From Methylococcaceae bacterium (GTDB lineage: Bacteria > Pseudomonadota > Gammaproteobacteria > Methylococcales > Methylomonadaceae), in the NCBI GenBank assembly GCA_013140465.1, contig JABFST010000336.1:1-14075 (forward strand): 14,075 nt of DNA, read 5' to 3'. The stretch's first letter is position 1, and the number at the start of each line of letters is the position of its first letter. The translations under genes were made by a program, and so were the position numbers. Positions 7,880 to 14,075 of the stretch are shown one piece after another. Under the pieces are notes generated by a model. It worked only from the letters and a program-made list of their open reading frames with translations. It searched no databases and was not told the origin of the DNA.

Positions 7880-7908
7880 TATCAAGGCCGGAGCCTTTGG
7901 CCTTGATA
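7880..7908. promoter_or_regulatory. Palindrome upstream of the lectin-like gene, possible operator
   Basis: TATCAAGGCC at 7880-7889 is the exact reverse complement of 7899-7908, with a 9-base loop. It lies 36 bases upstream of the ATG at 7844, so it would fall in the promoter or leader of that gene. There is no T-tract on either strand, so an operator or leader stem is more likely than a terminator. The role is inferred from position only. Confidence 0.3.
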
Positions 7909-7973
7909 GAAAGCATTTATCATGCCGCGTAACAAATTGAGGAAAATGAACGGTTGTGGGGATTTTTCAGCGG

Positions 7974-8014
7974 TGTGTTGCTGGCATGTGTGCAGCCTGT
8001 GTTGCTGGCCTGTG
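7974..8014. repeat. Short imperfect tandem duplication, 24-bp period
   Basis: The 17-mer TGTGTTGCTGGCATGTG at 7974-7990 recurs at 7998-8014 with one substitution. It is non-coding as far as I can tell and lies in the 7845-8149 gap, which holds no supportable gene. Confidence 0.5.
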
Positions 8015-8035
8015 GCTGACGGGGCAGACAGAAGC

Positions 8036-8109
8036 GGAGTACAACGGCTTTAGACGGTGTAGTCTTAGTTTTATTGCCGACACAGCAACGTCTAAAGCCG
8101 TTGCACTCC
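8036..8109. repeat. Inverted repeat with 21-bp arms, 32-base loop
   Basis: Bases 8036-8056 pair with 8089-8109 with a single mismatch. The arm core is CAACGGCTTTAGACG. It lies 41 bases past the stop of the UPF0104 gene (minus strand). It resembles the short interspersed palindromes elsewhere in the window in style but not in sequence. It could protect the 3' end of the lipid-gene transcript. No poly-T follows. Confidence 0.7.
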
Positions 8110-8149
8110 AGCGTTCGTTGCTTAACTGTGTGCAGTGCGGCAAGTGGAT

Positions 8150-9133
8150 TTATGGGCGCTTTTGTAACACGCGCACACATACCAATCCCGCCGATAACGT
8201 CAGCAAATCGCGCAGCCGCATCAGCGCAATCACGCCGAGTGCCGCTGTCGCCGATAAGCCCAAAAACTGGAACGCCCACACCATAGCGGCTTCTAAGCTG
8301 CCTATGCCACCCGGCAAGGGCAGCAAAAAAGCCATGCGCATTGCGACAAATATCACCAAAAACGCTTGTACATCCAAGTTTAGATTTACAAAACCCAACA
8401 CTAGCCTTAGCTCGGCAAATAAGCACACCCAGCCCAACAGGGATAACATAAACGCTTGCAACAAGGCCAGTTTGTGTTCAGCCAGTACTGTTTTCAGGCC
8501 ACTACGCAGCCGTTGTCCTTGGGATTGGAGGTGTTGCAGCCTTGGGTGATGCTGCCAGTGCTGAGTAGCACGCTGTAACCAACGCAAGACAGCGGTTGGC
8601 TGTTTTAGGATGAGTGCGCCGAATGCGGTGAGCGTCAGCAATATCAACAATAGATACACGGCTATTTTTTGCCAACTGCCTATATCCGTAGTGGAGGATG
8701 CCGCCAACACGGCGACAGCCAGCAACAACACCGCAAAGTTAATCCACAGCTCATAAAACCGATCTAGCCCCAAGCCCAGCAACACGCGGTCTAAAGGCGG
8801 ACGGTTGGGTTTCCATAACCAGTAAGCTTGCAAAGGTTCACCGCCAAATTGCGGGCCTGGCGTGATAAAACTGACCGCGAGACCCGCTTGCCTAATCATC
8901 AGCAAATTGCCAAAGCGCAGAGGTAAACCGACCGCCGCTGAAATGACCCGCCAGCGTTGGGTCGCCACTGCCATAATGCTTAAATTAACACCTAGCCAAG
9001 CCAGCCATTGCGCCCATGATAGGTTTTGGACAGAGTGCGCTAGTGTGGCTAAAGGCAGTTGTGCCAAAACGATGCCTAACCCTAGCAAGGCCAACACCCA
9101 AAGCAGTACGGGGATCGCTGTGCGTACAGTCAT
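8150..9133 (-). CDS. LPG-synthase-type transmembrane protein (UPF0104 family)
   Basis: A 327-residue multi-pass inner-membrane protein. It matches the membrane domain of lysylphosphatidylglycerol synthase/flippase, which in MprF moves modified phospholipid across the membrane. Many stand-alone members have unknown substrates. Diagnostic segments: RQAGLAVSFITPGPQFGGEP at residues 81-100; FLLPLPGGIGSLEAA at 269-283; and LMRLRDLLTLSAGL at 304-317. About eight hydrophobic segments cover nearly the whole length. There is no aminoacyl-transferase domain, so it is not itself a lysyl-PG synthase. Its ATG shares one base with the TGA of the preceding CDP-alcohol phosphatidyltransferase gene (TGATG at 9135-9131). 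The two are therefore almost certainly co-transcribed and coupled, which supports a role in transporting or handling the lipid made by that enzyme. Confidence 0.85.
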   Translation of the reverse strand: MTVRTAIPVLLWVLALLGLGIVLAQLPLATLAHSVQNLSWAQWLAWLGVNLSIMAVATQRWRVISAAVGLPLRFGNLLMIRQAGLAVSFITPGPQFGGEPLQAYWLWKPNRPPLDRVLLGLGLDRFYELWINFAVLLLAVAVLAASSTTDIGSWQKIAVYLLLILLTLTAFGALILKQPTAVLRWLQRATQHWQHHPRLQHLQSQGQRLRSGLKTVLAEHKLALLQAFMLSLLGWVCLFAELRLVLGFVNLNLDVQAFLVIFVAMRMAFLLPLPGGIGSLEAAMVWAFQFLGLSATAALGVIALMRLRDLLTLSAGLVCVRVLQKRP

Positions 9134-10212
9134 CAGCTGCCCTCATAACGAGTGAGCCATTCATCACCGCTATGCCACAGGCTGTATCGGCCTGTGCCTA
9201 GCAACACAATCCAACTCGCCGTTACAATCAGCACAGCAACCAACAGTGAGTTGGCGGTAATCGGGTACTGCAAGCCCAAGAGTACGATAAGCAGCCCTGC
9301 CGCAACACGCCCGCCACAACCGACCAGTATCAAGCCAGCCAAAACCCACAACACGATGTTTAAAGCGGGCGCGAAAGGCGGGTAAGGAAGCAACACCACC
9401 AGCCCTAAAACCAATACTAAGCGCAAGCCCGGTTGCAACCAGACCAGGCTAAAGCGTTCCAAGCCCACCAACACTTGTACCGATAAACGCCCAGTCACTA
9501 TCCACCAGTCCACAATAAAACCAAACAGCACGGGTAACATAAAGGCAATCCCTGCAATTTGCGTAAGCGCAGGATGCAGCCCTTGCCAAAGCGTGATAGC
9601 AACCAACCCCATTTGAAAACCCGCCAATGTGCGCCGAAGCGGGTTTGGGGGCAGGGCATGGACAGGCAAACCTAGCTTTATGCGGTATTGCAATCCCCAT
9701 TGGTAAAGGTAGAAGGCGACGCTTAACAACAGATACGAGCCATGCAGCACGCCCAAGCTGATAGCCAATAACGGGGCGATAACCAAACCCAAGGCATCAA
9801 AGCGAATGTCCAACTCGTTGCCCAAAAGGCTGACCTGTAGACTACGGCGTGCCGCCCAACCATCGAAACGGTCGAGTATTGCCGCAGCCGTATAAAACGC
9901 CGCAGGGAGCCACATCAACCCTTGGGTGTCGTTAGGCAATCCTATAAAGCCCCCCGTCAGCGCAATCAAAAAGCCGCGCAAGGCCGTTAGGCGGTTGCCC
10001 CAGCCCAAATGGCTATAAAAGGGCGCGTGCAGATCGGCCTTGTTCAAGGGTAAGCGCTGCCAAACACAATGGCAGACCAACCCCCACAGCAAACTGGCTT
10101 GTAATAACCATTGCCCAGCACTGGCCCAGCCAGTTGCGAATGCTAAGCTGCCAAATCCAGTAAGCAACATTACGCCACCTAGTAGGGTTATTTTTTGTAG
10201 TTCATTTTTCAT
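9133..10212 (-). CDS. CDP-alcohol phosphatidyltransferase family membrane enzyme
   Basis: A 359-residue integral membrane protein carrying the complete CDP-alcohol phosphotransferase signature D-G-x2-A-R-x8-G-x3-D-x3-D. It reads D117, G118, A121, R122, G131, D135, D139 in the segment beginning DGWAARRSLQ. Family enzymes join a CDP-activated alcohol, usually CDP-diacylglycerol, to an acceptor such as glycerol phosphate, serine or inositol phosphate. The acceptor here cannot be read from sequence. The protein is much longer than a typical PgsA (about 180-200 residues). Hydrophobic segments lie ahead of the domain (10-50) and in a long C-terminal extension (about 220-340). It heads a coupled pair with the UPF0104 gene and is divergent from an alkaline-phosphatase-superfamily enzyme. 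No strong ribosome binding site precedes the ATG at 10212. Confidence 0.87.
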   Translation of the reverse strand: MKNELQKITLLGGVMLLTGFGSLAFATGWASAGQWLLQASLLWGLVCHCVWQRLPLNKADLHAPFYSHLGWGNRLTALRGFLIALTGGFIGLPNDTQGLMWLPAAFYTAAAILDRFDGWAARRSLQVSLLGNELDIRFDALGLVIAPLLAISLGVLHGSYLLLSVAFYLYQWGLQYRIKLGLPVHALPPNPLRRTLAGFQMGLVAITLWQGLHPALTQIAGIAFMLPVLFGFIVDWWIVTGRLSVQVLVGLERFSLVWLQPGLRLVLVLGLVVLLPYPPFAPALNIVLWVLAGLILVGCGGRVAAGLLIVLLGLQYPITANSLLVAVLIVTASWIVLLGTGRYSLWHSGDEWLTRYEGS

Positions 10213-10237
10213 TAGATGATTTTCGGGGTGATTGGTT

Positions 10238-10267
10238 TTGATGGTGTGGTCTAGCCACCGCTATAAT
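10238..10267 (+). promoter_or_regulatory. Candidate sigma-70 promoter of the sulfatase-family gene
   Basis: A perfect -10 box TATAAT at 10262-10267 is preceded, after 18 bases, by TTGATG at 10238-10243 (4 of 6 matches to the -35 consensus). Transcription would begin near 10274, giving a leader of about 38 bases. This is one of the cleaner promoter matches in the window. Confidence 0.55.
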
Positions 10268-10299
10268 AACGCGCTTACAACACAGCAATTCAAGACATT

Positions 10300-10304
10300 A
10301 GAGG
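10300..10304 (+). promoter_or_regulatory. Ribosome binding site that supports a TTG start
   Basis: AGAGG ends 7 bases before the TTG at 10312. There is no ATG or GTG in frame nearby until well into the first membrane segment, so TTG is the best start for the downstream gene. Confidence 0.55.
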
Positions 10305-10311
10305 TTACGCA

Positions 10312-11934
10312 TTGGCACACAATAACATTAAGGGCGGCACGCGCCTTATCACCAGCCGACACATTGCCGCCTTGGTGCTGGTCTACTTATTATTAGTGTT
10401 CCCCAACCGCATCAGTGCCTTTACCCCTTCATTTATCAGCTATTTTCCTTTAGAAGCCCTGTTGCTGGGCTTGCTGTTGCTCATACCAGGCTGGCTAGGG
10501 CGCATAGTCCAAATGGTTTGCGCATCGTTACTCGCTATCGGGGTGCTGTTAAAACTGGCGGATATAGCCACTTTTCAAGCCTTTGACCGCCCAATTAATC
10601 CGGTGCTGGATGTCCGCTTTTTGGCAGACGGCATGAATCTGTTGCAAGGCACTTTGGGGACTACTGGAGCAAACCTGGTCGCAATCTTGTTGGCGGTGTT
10701 GGTGGTGGGCATTGTTTTTTTATCTTATCGTTTATTAAAAGTGGGCAAAACCCTGTTGCACACCGCCCCTGCTTATAGTGCCTTCGGTTTACTGCTGGGG
10801 TTATGCTTGTGGATCGGGTTGGCGTTAGTCGGCTGGCATCATGCCGCTACGCCGGGTTATAACCTGATGGCGATGCACGTCAGGAATATGATGGCGAGTA
10901 TTGCCGACCTTAAGGTGTTTAACAATGTGGTTAATATCGACCCTTATGCCACCGTGCCGGATGAGGCATTGTTTGATAAGTTAAAAGGCAAGGACGTGTT
11001 GGTGGTCTTTATCGAATCTTATGGGCGGACCGTGCTTGATAACCCCGATTATGCCCAAACCCTGCGCACAGTCTTGTCCCAAAGCACTGCCAAGCTAGCC
11101 GCTAGCGGTTGGTCGGCACGCAGTGCTTACCTGACATCGCCAACGTTTGGCGGTCTCAGTTGGTTGGCGCATGGTACGGTTATGTCTGGTTTGTGGATTA
11201 ATAGCCAAATACGTTACGACCGCTTGGTCAGCGGCACCAGGCCGTCATTAAACCGGCTCTTTCATCGTGCTGGCTGGCGCACGGTGGGTGTGCAGCCCGC
11301 CCATACTATGGCTTGGCCGCAAGGCGATTACTTTGGTTATGACCGCGTTTATTCGGCAAATGATTTAGGCTACCAAGGCCAGACCTTCAATTGGATCACG
11401 ATGCCCGACCAATACACCTTATCGGCGTTTAACGCCCTAGAGCGCAAACCGGGCCCGCGTGCGCCTGTTATGGCTGAAATTGCGCTGATTTCCTCCCATG
11501 CGCCGTGGACCCCTTTGCCCAAGCTGGTAGGCTGGGAGCAAATTGGGGATGGACGCATTTTTAACCAAGTGGCAAGGGAAGGCGACGATCCTGACGTGGT
11601 TTGGAAAAGTGCTGCGCGTATCCGTGAGCAATATCGCAAAGCCATCGAATATGTGCTGTCCACGGTTGTTGCTTATGCCCTTCATGAGAACGACAAAAAC
11701 TTAGTTATTTTAGTGCTAGGGGATCATCAGCCAGCAGCGTTGGTTTCGGGCGAATCAGCCAGCCACGATGTGCTGGTGCATTTGCTCAGCCAAGATGCCA
11801 GTGTTATGGACGCAGTACAGGCTTGGCAATGGACAGACGGCATGTTGCCCGCTCCAAACGCACCCGTTTGGCCTATGGATACGGTACGCGACCGATTGCT
11901 TGTGGCTTTTTCCAGCAAGCTGCCGCCGCACTAA
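10312..11934 (+). CDS. Membrane-anchored sulfatase / alkaline-phosphatase-superfamily enzyme (LtaS/EptA-like architecture)
   Basis: A 540-residue protein that appears to start at TTG. The N-terminal part has about five membrane segments (near 18-34, 46-62, 65-84, 120-139, 156-175). The C-terminal part from about 225 is a periplasmic catalytic domain. Metal and catalytic signatures of the superfamily are visible: VLVVFIESYGRT at 229-240, with Glu235 a likely metal ligand; SPTFGGLSWLAHGT at 276-289, which probably contains the Ser/Thr nucleophile (T278 or S283); ISSHAPW at 393-399; VLGDHQP at 468-474, with D471/H472 as metal ligands; and H485. Related membrane enzymes transfer phosphoglycerol (LtaS, OpgB) or phosphoethanolamine (EptA) from phospholipid to periplasmic acceptors. 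Substrate is unknown. The divergent CDP-alcohol transferase and UPF0104 genes suggest a shared lipid pathway. Confidence 0.85.
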   Translation: MAHNNIKGGTRLITSRHIAALVLVYLLLVFPNRISAFTPSFISYFPLEALLLGLLLLIPGWLGRIVQMVCASLLAIGVLLKLADIATFQAFDRPINPVLDVRFLADGMNLLQGTLGTTGANLVAILLAVLVVGIVFLSYRLLKVGKTLLHTAPAYSAFGLLLGLCLWIGLALVGWHHAATPGYNLMAMHVRNMMASIADLKVFNNVVNIDPYATVPDEALFDKLKGKDVLVVFIESYGRTVLDNPDYAQTLRTVLSQSTAKLAASGWSARSAYLTSPTFGGLSWLAHGTVMSGLWINSQIRYDRLVSGTRPSLNRLFHRAGWRTVGVQPAHTMAWPQGDYFGYDRVYSANDLGYQGQTFNWITMPDQYTLSAFNALERKPGPRAPVMAEIALISSHAPWTPLPKLVGWEQIGDGRIFNQVAREGDDPDVVWKSAARIREQYRKAIEYVLSTVVAYALHENDKNLVILVLGDHQPAALVSGESASHDVLVHLLSQDASVMDAVQAWQWTDGMLPAPNAPVWPMDTVRDRLLVAFSSKLPPH

Positions 11935-11943
11935 GACTCCTAC

Positions 11944-11966
11944 GCCCTCTTACTCAGGTAGAGGGC
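11944..11966. repeat. Degenerate CCCTCT / AGAGGG hairpin repeat
   Basis: GCCCTCT at 11944-11950 pairs with AGAGGGC at 11960-11966, just after the sulfatase-family stop codon. It looks like a decayed relative of the repeat at 953-985. A TCTCTTT follows about 14 bases later on the plus strand, too far away for a standard terminator. Confidence 0.5.
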
Positions 11967-11995
11967 AGGGTGAGGTGCGTTCTCTTTAAAACTTA

Positions 11996-12182
11996 GTAAC
12001 TATTCAGAGCGACTTCTAATAAGTCAAATTTACCGTAGGCTGAGCGGAGTCTTTACCGTAGGCTGAGCGGAGTCGAAGCCGGTTTGTTCGCTTCGACTCC
12101 GCTCAGCGAACGGCTGTTCCGCTCATCGAACGGCTGTTCCGCTCAGCGAACGGCTGTTGTGCCCCGGATGCTGAATAGTTAC
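11996..12182. mobile_element. MITE-like non-autonomous element, copy 2 (187 bp)
   Basis: Same orientation as the copy at 1093-1282 and nearly identical to it. Perfect 12-bp terminal inverted repeats lie at 11996-12007 and 12171-12182. The flanking 8-bp direct repeat AAAACTTA (11988-11995 and 12183-12190) differs from that of copy 1, so this is an independent insertion. The left array has two 23-bp units (from 12031 and 12054) and the right array three 20-bp units (12099-12118, 12119-12138, 12139-12158, the middle one with TCATCG for TCAGCG). Copy 1 has three and two. The central hairpin uses arms 12062-12079 and 12090-12107. The right-hand target duplicate includes the exbD stop codon. Lying between convergent genes, its hairpin may end transcription in both directions. 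Confidence 0.9.
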
Positions 12183-12187
12183 AAAAC

Positions 12188-12598
12188 TTATTGTTCTAAG
12201 GTCACAAACGCCAATTTAGCAATACCGGCATGTTGCACAACCGCCATCACTTCGGCGAGTTTGGCATAAACCACGGCTTGGTCAGCATAGAGATGTACGC
12301 TGCATTCAGGGTCTTTGACCAGTTCGGCTGCTAAGGTGGTTTCCAGTGCCGCCAAATCGGCTATCGGATTTTTGTTTAAGGTAATCGCCCCTTGTGCATC
12401 AATGCCTAACTGCAAGGGTTGTTGTTTGATGTCTGCCGTGGTTTCCACGGTTTTGGGCAGGGTCACATGGACGGATTGCGTCAATAACGGGGCTGTCACC
12501 AATAAGATAATCACCAGCACTAACATCACGTCCACTAGGGGCGTGACGTTGATTTCGCTCATTGCGCTTTCGTCTTCGGATTGGGGTTTAAAGGCCAT
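12188..12598 (-). CDS. exbD: Biopolymer transport protein ExbD
   Basis: ExbD is the single-span inner-membrane partner of ExbB. Together they use the proton gradient to energise TonB. The 136-residue length is typical. The N-terminal signature EINVTPLVDVMLVLVIILLV places the essential membrane aspartate at residue 23, in a span of about 21-40. A periplasmic domain follows, containing the family-typical VHLYADQAVVYAKLAEVM segment at about 100-117. It begins 3 bases after the exbB stop codon, so the pair is one transcript. The TAA stop (12188-12190) lies within the target duplication of the small mobile element inserted immediately downstream. The reading frame is undamaged. Confidence 0.95.
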   Translation of the reverse strand: MAFKPQSEDESAMSEINVTPLVDVMLVLVIILLVTAPLLTQSVHVTLPKTVETTADIKQQPLQLGIDAQGAITLNKNPIADLAALETTLAAELVKDPECSVHLYADQAVVYAKLAEVMAVVQHAGIAKLAFVTLEQ

Positions 12599-12601
12599 GA
12601 C

Positions 12602-13255
12602 TTATACCTGTTTGCTGAGGGCGTTTTGGGCGACAGACAAAAAGCTGACGACGAAGTTTTCTAAGCTTGTGCGTTGCAGTTTAAGACGGCGCAAGAAAAA
12701 GTTATAGGCCAATACTGCGGGTACTGCTACGGCTATGCCTATCGCGGTCGCAACCAAGGCATCGCCTATCGGGCCAGCGACCACATCCAAGCTGGTGGAG
12801 CCACTGGCAGTAATGTCGTGCATGGCATTCATAATGCCCAACACCGTGCCGAACAAGCCCACAAACGGGGCTGTGCTGCCTATACTGGCCAAGACGGTCA
12901 GGCCGCTTTCCATCGTGTGTTGCTCTTGCTGCAATTGCACGCGCAAGTTTTGCTCTAACAATTCTGTTGAATCGCCACAATGTTTCAGCACTTTTCCCGC
13001 CGCTTGTTGATGTTCTTCCAACCATTTTAATCCCGCAAAAGCAAGCCGTGCTTGAGAGCCGTTCGTGGGTAGGGTGTGGACTTGTTGCAAATCAGACAAC
13101 TGCCAAAAGGCTTGATCAAAACGGTCATTACTACGGCTGTTATAAAAAAACTGCCAGATTTTGAACAAGATGAGTGTCCAAGTAAGCACCGAAAACAACA
13201 ATAACGTGTAGAGCGTAGCGTCTATAATCAGTTGTGGGGAAATAGTGGTAGGCAT
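12602..13255 (-). CDS. exbB: Biopolymer transport protein ExbB (MotA/TolQ/ExbB family)
   Basis: A 217-residue proton-channel subunit of the TonB energising complex. It has three membrane segments at about 13-35, 119-141 and 165-187, with a cytoplasmic loop between the first two. The hallmark block runs GLTVLASIGSTAPFVGLFGT at residues 118-137, followed by VLGIMNAM. The third span IGDALVATAIGIAVAVPAV lies at 163-181. TolQ belongs to the same family, but the neighbouring tonB and a short ExbD rather than TolR/TolA make ExbB the right name. An AAGGA ribosome binding site lies about 10 bases ahead of the ATG at 13255. The gap to the upstream tonB stop is 23 bases. Confidence 0.94.
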   Translation of the reverse strand: MPTTISPQLIIDATLYTLLLFSVLTWTLILFKIWQFFYNSRSNDRFDQAFWQLSDLQQVHTLPTNGSQARLAFAGLKWLEEHQQAAGKVLKHCGDSTELLEQNLRVQLQQEQHTMESGLTVLASIGSTAPFVGLFGTVLGIMNAMHDITASGSTSLDVVAGPIGDALVATAIGIAVAVPAVLAYNFFLRRLKLQRTSLENFVVSFLSVAQNALSKQV

Positions 13256-13278
13256 TCGGCGGGTATCCTTAGGTGAGG

Positions 13279-14061
13279 TTATTGGGCAATAGTAAACGTT
13301 ATTTTTTTGACGGCGCGTTGGGTGACAGCCACGCCATTGACGCGTTTTTCCTTAAATTTCCATTTGGCAATCGCGGTCAACGCGGCTTCGTCAAAAATGC
13401 TGTCAGGTTCTGCGGCGACCACTGTGGCATTGGTGACGGAGCCATCGGTGCTTATTGTAAATTCAATCTTAACCCAACCTTGAATCTGTCGGCTTAGGGC
13501 GCGTGCAGGGTATTTGGGCGGCACGCTAAAAATGGGCGCGACACCCGAGACTACCGATTGGCTGTTATCTTGCCCTGATCCGGTGGCTGTGCTTGCTGCG
13601 CGTGTGCTTGAAGCTGCGCTAGGCGCGGCACGCGCGGTTTGGGTAACAACTGGCGGCGCAGCTTTAACGACTGGTGCGGGTACAAATTTGGGTATGGCAA
13701 CCACTTCTTTTAGTTCCGGCAGGGGACGGGGCGGCGGTTTTTTAACCACAGGCTTAATAATAGGTTTGGGCGGTTTTACCACAGGCTTAGGCTTGACCAC
13801 AGGTTTGGGGGCTGGCGGTGGCGGCGGTTCTTTAGGCGCAGGTTTAACGGCGGGCTTGGGCTGTGTCACCATCACCACTTCCATAATCTCAATAGGTTTA
13901 ACAGGCGTAGCGGGTGGCATGTTGGTGATAAACCACGTTAAGGCGATATGCACCAGCACGACGACGATTAACAAAAACACCGCGACTAGGCGGGTGTGGG
14001 TGTGGTCGTCGGTACAGTTAAAGGGAGCGTCAGGTTGGGCAAAACTGGCAAAAGAAGGCAT
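13279..14061 (-). CDS. tonB: Energy transducer TonB
   Basis: TonB spans the periplasm and couples the ExbB-ExbD proton motor to outer-membrane receptors for iron complexes, vitamins and similar ligands. The 260-residue product has a cytoplasmic head, one membrane anchor at about 25-44 containing the functionally important histidine (H38), and a long Pro/Lys/Val-rich rigid region at 66-137. An Ala/Ser-rich linker follows at 138-175, and then a C-terminal TonB domain at about 178-260 with the conserved KYPARA at 183-188 and GSVTNATVV near 207-215. It is the first gene of a tonB-exbB-exbD operon. Only 14 bases precede the ATG at 14061 in the window. They show no Shine-Dalgarno, and any Fur box would lie outside. 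Confidence 0.94.
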   Translation of the reverse strand: MPSFASFAQPDAPFNCTDDHTHTRLVAVFLLIVVVLVHIALTWFITNMPPATPVKPIEIMEVVMVTQPKPAVKPAPKEPPPPPAPKPVVKPKPVVKPPKPIIKPVVKKPPPRPLPELKEVVAIPKFVPAPVVKAAPPVVTQTARAAPSAASSTRAASTATGSGQDNSQSVVSGVAPIFSVPPKYPARALSRQIQGWVKIEFTISTDGSVTNATVVAAEPDSIFDEAALTAIAKWKFKEKRVNGVAVTQRAVKKITFTIAQ

Positions 14062-14075
14062 GAAAACAATAAGTG

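Noticed and set aside
7956..8549. 197-codon plus-strand open frame antisense to the UPF0104 gene
   Set aside because: Composition is erratic, it overlaps a well-recognised membrane protein gene over most of its length and crosses an inverted repeat. It has no family pattern.
1085..12190. A composite transposon carried between the two mobile-element copies
   Set aside because: Each copy has its own different 8-bp target duplication on both sides, and the DNA between is ordinary housekeeping sequence. Independent insertions explain this better.

Overview
The window looks like a chromosomal segment of a gammaproteobacterium with roughly balanced base composition. The markers are thioredoxin reductase, a class I PurE/PurK pair and a TonB-ExbB-ExbD operon. 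The intergenic gaps are rich in hairpin repeats of the kind I associate with filamentous sulfur bacteria and methanotrophs (Thiothrix-like or Methylococcales-like). The genus is a guess; placement in Proteobacteria is firmer. Nothing looks like a phage, a CRISPR array or an RNA gene.

Layout. Bases 1-147 (minus) are the start of trxB. Bases 352-930 (minus) encode a MocA-type nucleotidyltransferase of molybdenum cofactor metabolism. Bases 931-1334 hold only repeats: a CCCTCTCC/GAGAGGG hairpin, a perfect 33-bp palindrome and copy 1 of a small non-autonomous transposable element. A cysteine-containing lipoprotein gene (1335-1823, minus) is divergent from purE-purK (2065-3653, plus), which catalyse the two-step conversion of AIR to CAIR. 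Convergent with purK is a very large membrane protein gene (3683-6736, minus). Its product has a periplasmic region that reads like a type 1 periplasmic-binding fold, followed by a multi-pass membrane region. Its upstream gap (6737-7163) carries a tandem duplication and a long inverted repeat. Next comes a secreted lectin-like protein (7164-7844, minus), then a repeat-bearing gap.

Bases 8150-10212 (minus) form a two-gene unit: a CDP-alcohol phosphatidyltransferase followed, with a 1-base overlap, by an LPG-synthase-type membrane protein (UPF0104). Divergent from them is a membrane-anchored alkaline-phosphatase/sulfatase-superfamily enzyme (10312-11934, plus). Together these suggest a lipid or polar head-group modification module. 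Copy 2 of the small mobile element lies between this gene and the tonB-exbB-exbD operon (14061-12188, minus), which energises outer-membrane uptake.

The best-supported unusual observation is the mobile element pair at 1093-1282 and 11996-12182. Both copies have perfect 12-bp terminal inverted repeats beginning GTAAC. Each is flanked by its own exact 8-bp target duplication (TTGTTTTT and AAAACTTA). Between the ends lies a long hairpin flanked by two short tandem arrays whose copy numbers differ reciprocally between the two copies. The GTAA tips and 8-bp duplications suggest mobilisation by an IS66-family transposase encoded elsewhere. A related hairpin core, without these ends, recurs at 6951-7081. 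The most interesting protein of unknown function is the 1017-residue receptor-like membrane protein.
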